Below the pieces are notes generated by a model, which worked only from the letters and a program-made list of their open reading frames with translations, ran no database searches and was not told where the DNA came from. A DNA stretch of 64,000 nt from Phialocephala subalpina (lineage: Eukaryota > Ascomycota > Leotiomycetes > Helotiales > Mollisiaceae). Below are positions 61,807 through 64,000 of this stretch, in pieces (positions within the stretch are counted from its first letter, which is position 1; the number at the start of each line of letters is the position of its first letter). Location: NCBI GenBank assembly GCA_900073065.1, contig FJOG01000004.1:492061-556060 (forward strand). The letters are read 5' to 3'. The translations under genes were made by a program, and so were the position numbers.

Positions 61807-64000
61807 CTACAATAACTTTCGGCTTCCACAGCTATGTAGCACCGAGCAAGGTACTCTTCGAAGTCCCTCTTCTCTGTCGATGAGCACAACAACTCTTGAT
61901 CTTCGAATCAGGAGCAGAAGCAGGCTTGCTGGGTCGAAATCTTTGGCCTGCTGCTGCTGCCTTTCCTCCTCCTCCCCAGAATCAGGGACTGGCGACGGCA
62001 CCTTCAGTGACCTAGTAGTCGGGCGCCTCCGACTAACAGCCTTCTCCACACTTTCCCTCCTCGACGGTACTCTCATCCTCTTGGCGATCCTCTCCTGTAC
62101 AGCTTGTATGAGCTCTTCAGCTTCTAGCTCTCTTCGATACATGTCTTCTTCCTTCCACCTTTTGGCTTCCTTCGCTCTCGCATCCTCAGCTTTCCTCTTC
62201 CTGGATGGCCTTGGTTTTGGTTTTGGGGCTGGTTCAGAATCAAAACTGAAACGCCTGGCACTGCGTGCGTCCCTTCCGCTGCGAGGTTCAAAACCGTCTC
62301 CGTACCAAGCAGTCATTTCTTGTATGTACATGATCACAGACTCAGGTACCGGACTGGCAGTCCTTCGGAAATCGTGAGCAGGCTTTGGTGGTGGCAGATA
62401 ATGTTGCTGTAGGTCATCGTCTGGACTAGAAGGAACAGACTCTGGTTCCTCTATCCTTGTCTTCGCCGTCTGCTTTGGCTGCAGGTTTGACTTTGCTCGT
62501 TTCCTCCCGACCGGCTTTTCTGGGATAACAGGCTCTTCCGGAGCTGAAGTCTTGACCACTGCAGGAGCTATTAGCTTCTTAGGTTGAAGGTCATAATGCA
62601 AAAAAGCCGCCATCGACTGCTGCTGCCACCCTTCCACTTTGAGCGGCGACGCAGGTGGTGAATCAGGAACTGGTGTCTGCCTCAAGGAAACGACATTCTC
62701 TTCGTCATTACCTACTGCAACCTCGACACTCCTTTGCTAAGGATTGACAAATTGAGATTTCGTAGTCTTGTCTGATTTCGGCTTTTGTTCTCGCTTCTTC
62801 GCAGCCTGTTGCTAGATGTATTGTGCGTAGTTGAATCGCGCGCCGGCAGCAAGGGAACTTACCATCTGGACCTCGGCGGGGCACTGGGAGACTGTAATCA
62901 GGGTCTGATTGCATTACTCGCGGGGTCGTTGGCGATTTATCGTCGCTCTGTATGGGTGTGCGACGTTTGTGGCTCCTCGGCCTGTATGGTTCATAGTCTC
63001 GTTCGAGGCTTTGCATCAGTTCTTCGGCCTTTGGTGGGATCTCAAATATGGGCCATGTCTCCCTCAGATCGAGGATCTCTCCAATCCGGATTGTCTCGAC
63101 ATCTTCCTCGTCACTCGAGCTTTCCTCCTCCTCCTCTTCGCCACTAGAACTTAGAATTATCAGCGGCCTTTTGGCCGGTCTGAGCTTGCCTGTTGGTGTA
63201 GAAACTTGTTCGTCAAGCTGCTCATCATCCGAATTCTCAATCGATGTCTACAGTTTGGTCTTAGGAGTTTCGTCGCCCTGCTCAACATAGTTTTCTGAGG
63301 CGACAACCTCGCCGTCCCCTGAATCTTCTACGACCAGTTCCGCCCTGCTGTCTCGGGTATTTGCTCGGCGATTTCCATCTCATCGCTGGACACTGATTCG
63401 ACATCCTCTTCGTCGTCTGAATCCTCGATGTTCTGTCGGATGTCGGCGGCCTTGGAGACTTGCTTGTCTATTTCCATATCACTAGCGTATCCTAATTCGG
63501 CACCCCGCTCGTCGTCTGAGTCTTGAATTTCGAGTGAACTTTTGATCGCTGATGGCTCCTCTTTCTCTTCCTCGGTGTTTGTTTCTGCCTCAGAAACTGG
63601 ATCGACGTTTTCCTCCTCGTCTGGATCTTGAGTCATCATTGGACTTTCGGACCCTAATAGCTCCGCTTCCTCTTCCTAGTCCTCTAAACATTGAGGATAG
63701 TGTGGCTCTCGGTCTCTGATTGATCTTCTTTTTCTTCCTCAGCGTCTTTCCCCTGCTCAGAGGCTGGCTTCGTGTCATCCTCTTCCCTCGAATCATAAGA
63801 TAGCAGTTGCTGTTTGGTATTTTGAGGCTCCTTGGCTTCTTTCTTGGTTACCGATTTTTGGGGAGATGCTATACGAAACTAGACTCAGAATCCTCCTCTA
63901 TTTCCTCTTCAACGCCCTCATCAGTATCCTCATCGAGTCCCTCCGCAGAATCTCCTTCACACTCTTCCCCGACGTCCTCATCATTTTCTTCGAGATCCTC
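61807..64000 (-). pseudogene. Edge gene: acidic/basic low-complexity protein, frames broken
   Basis: Enters from beyond 64000. The 3' part 62685-61807 is an intact basic, Arg/Lys-rich ORF (SVIMYIQEMTAWYGDGFEPR and KPRPSRKRKAEDARAKEAKR). Its frame reads on upstream to 62812-ish, QFVNP, after TAG near 62739 (expected Gln-like context). The preceding exon RDYEPYRPRSHKRRTPIQSD ends RRGPDG at a GT donor near 62860. Farther upstream the sequence is acidic (DSDDEEDVESVSSDEMEIAE) but must switch frames near 63330, 63680 and 63870, with stops between. Either several small introns remain unresolved, or the gene is decayed or the sequence has indels. No domain recognised. Confidence 0.4.

Overview
The window looks like nuclear DNA of a filamentous ascomycete (Pezizomycotina, most like Leotiomycetes). 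The reasons are short introns of about 45-140 nt, HET-domain and NACHT-ankyrin genes, fungal Zn2Cys6 and SDR genes, a small secreted Cys-rich/TM protein of a type common in that group, and TAA/TAG-type decay that resembles repeat-induced point mutation (RIP). The species assignment is inference. There are no bacterial, organellar, rRNA or convincing tRNA features.

Layout. 0-7 kb: 17-bp minisatellite, F-box-like gene, intergenic DNA with an A+T-rich patch, a NACHT-ankyrin gene broken by an early TAA, and a small relic. 7-14 kb: a phytanoyl-CoA dioxygenase-like gene, a six-exon regulator with two consecutive Zn2Cys6 clusters, a 5'-truncated DUF300/Ost-alpha gene, and a tiny Cys-rich gene. 14-21 kb is accessory and decayed: a HET fragment, a secreted Cys-rich/TM gene, a HET pseudogene carrying seven in-frame TAG/TAA stops, and an SDR gene. 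21-32 kb: F-box/LRR-like gene, a SUZ12-type Polycomb gene and a 961-aa conserved-looking protein. 32-39 kb: an intact HET gene, an SDR with a damaged 5' end, a rearranged relic of the downstream SR-rich gene, and an ORF-poor field of a degenerate repeated motif.

39-61 kb is mostly conserved housekeeping: SLY41-type transporter, SF3b subunit CUS1, an SR-rich protein, a 1352-aa SR/coiled-coil protein, RVB2 (reptin), LIN1 (GYF, U5 snRNP), UFD1 and an amidoligase-family gene. Several are divergent pairs with short shared promoters (SLY41/CUS1, coiled-coil/RVB2, LIN1/UFD1). The right edge holds an acidic/basic low-complexity gene broken by frame changes.

Main points for a second look: (1) two unrelated, exact, head-to-tail duplications both of exactly 250 bp, one lying where the VEFS core of SUZ12 should be, which suggests an assembly artefact or a shared mechanism; (2) the tandem-zinc-cluster regulator; (3) the RIP-like HET pseudogene; (4) about eleven copies of a motif around TGCAACRAAAC at 37.5-38.75 kb; (5) GC-AG introns needed to read RVB2 and UFD1 correctly; (6) a rearranged second copy of part of the SR-rich gene. 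Exon coordinates were worked out by hand from splice motifs and phase closure; no alignment or database search was run.
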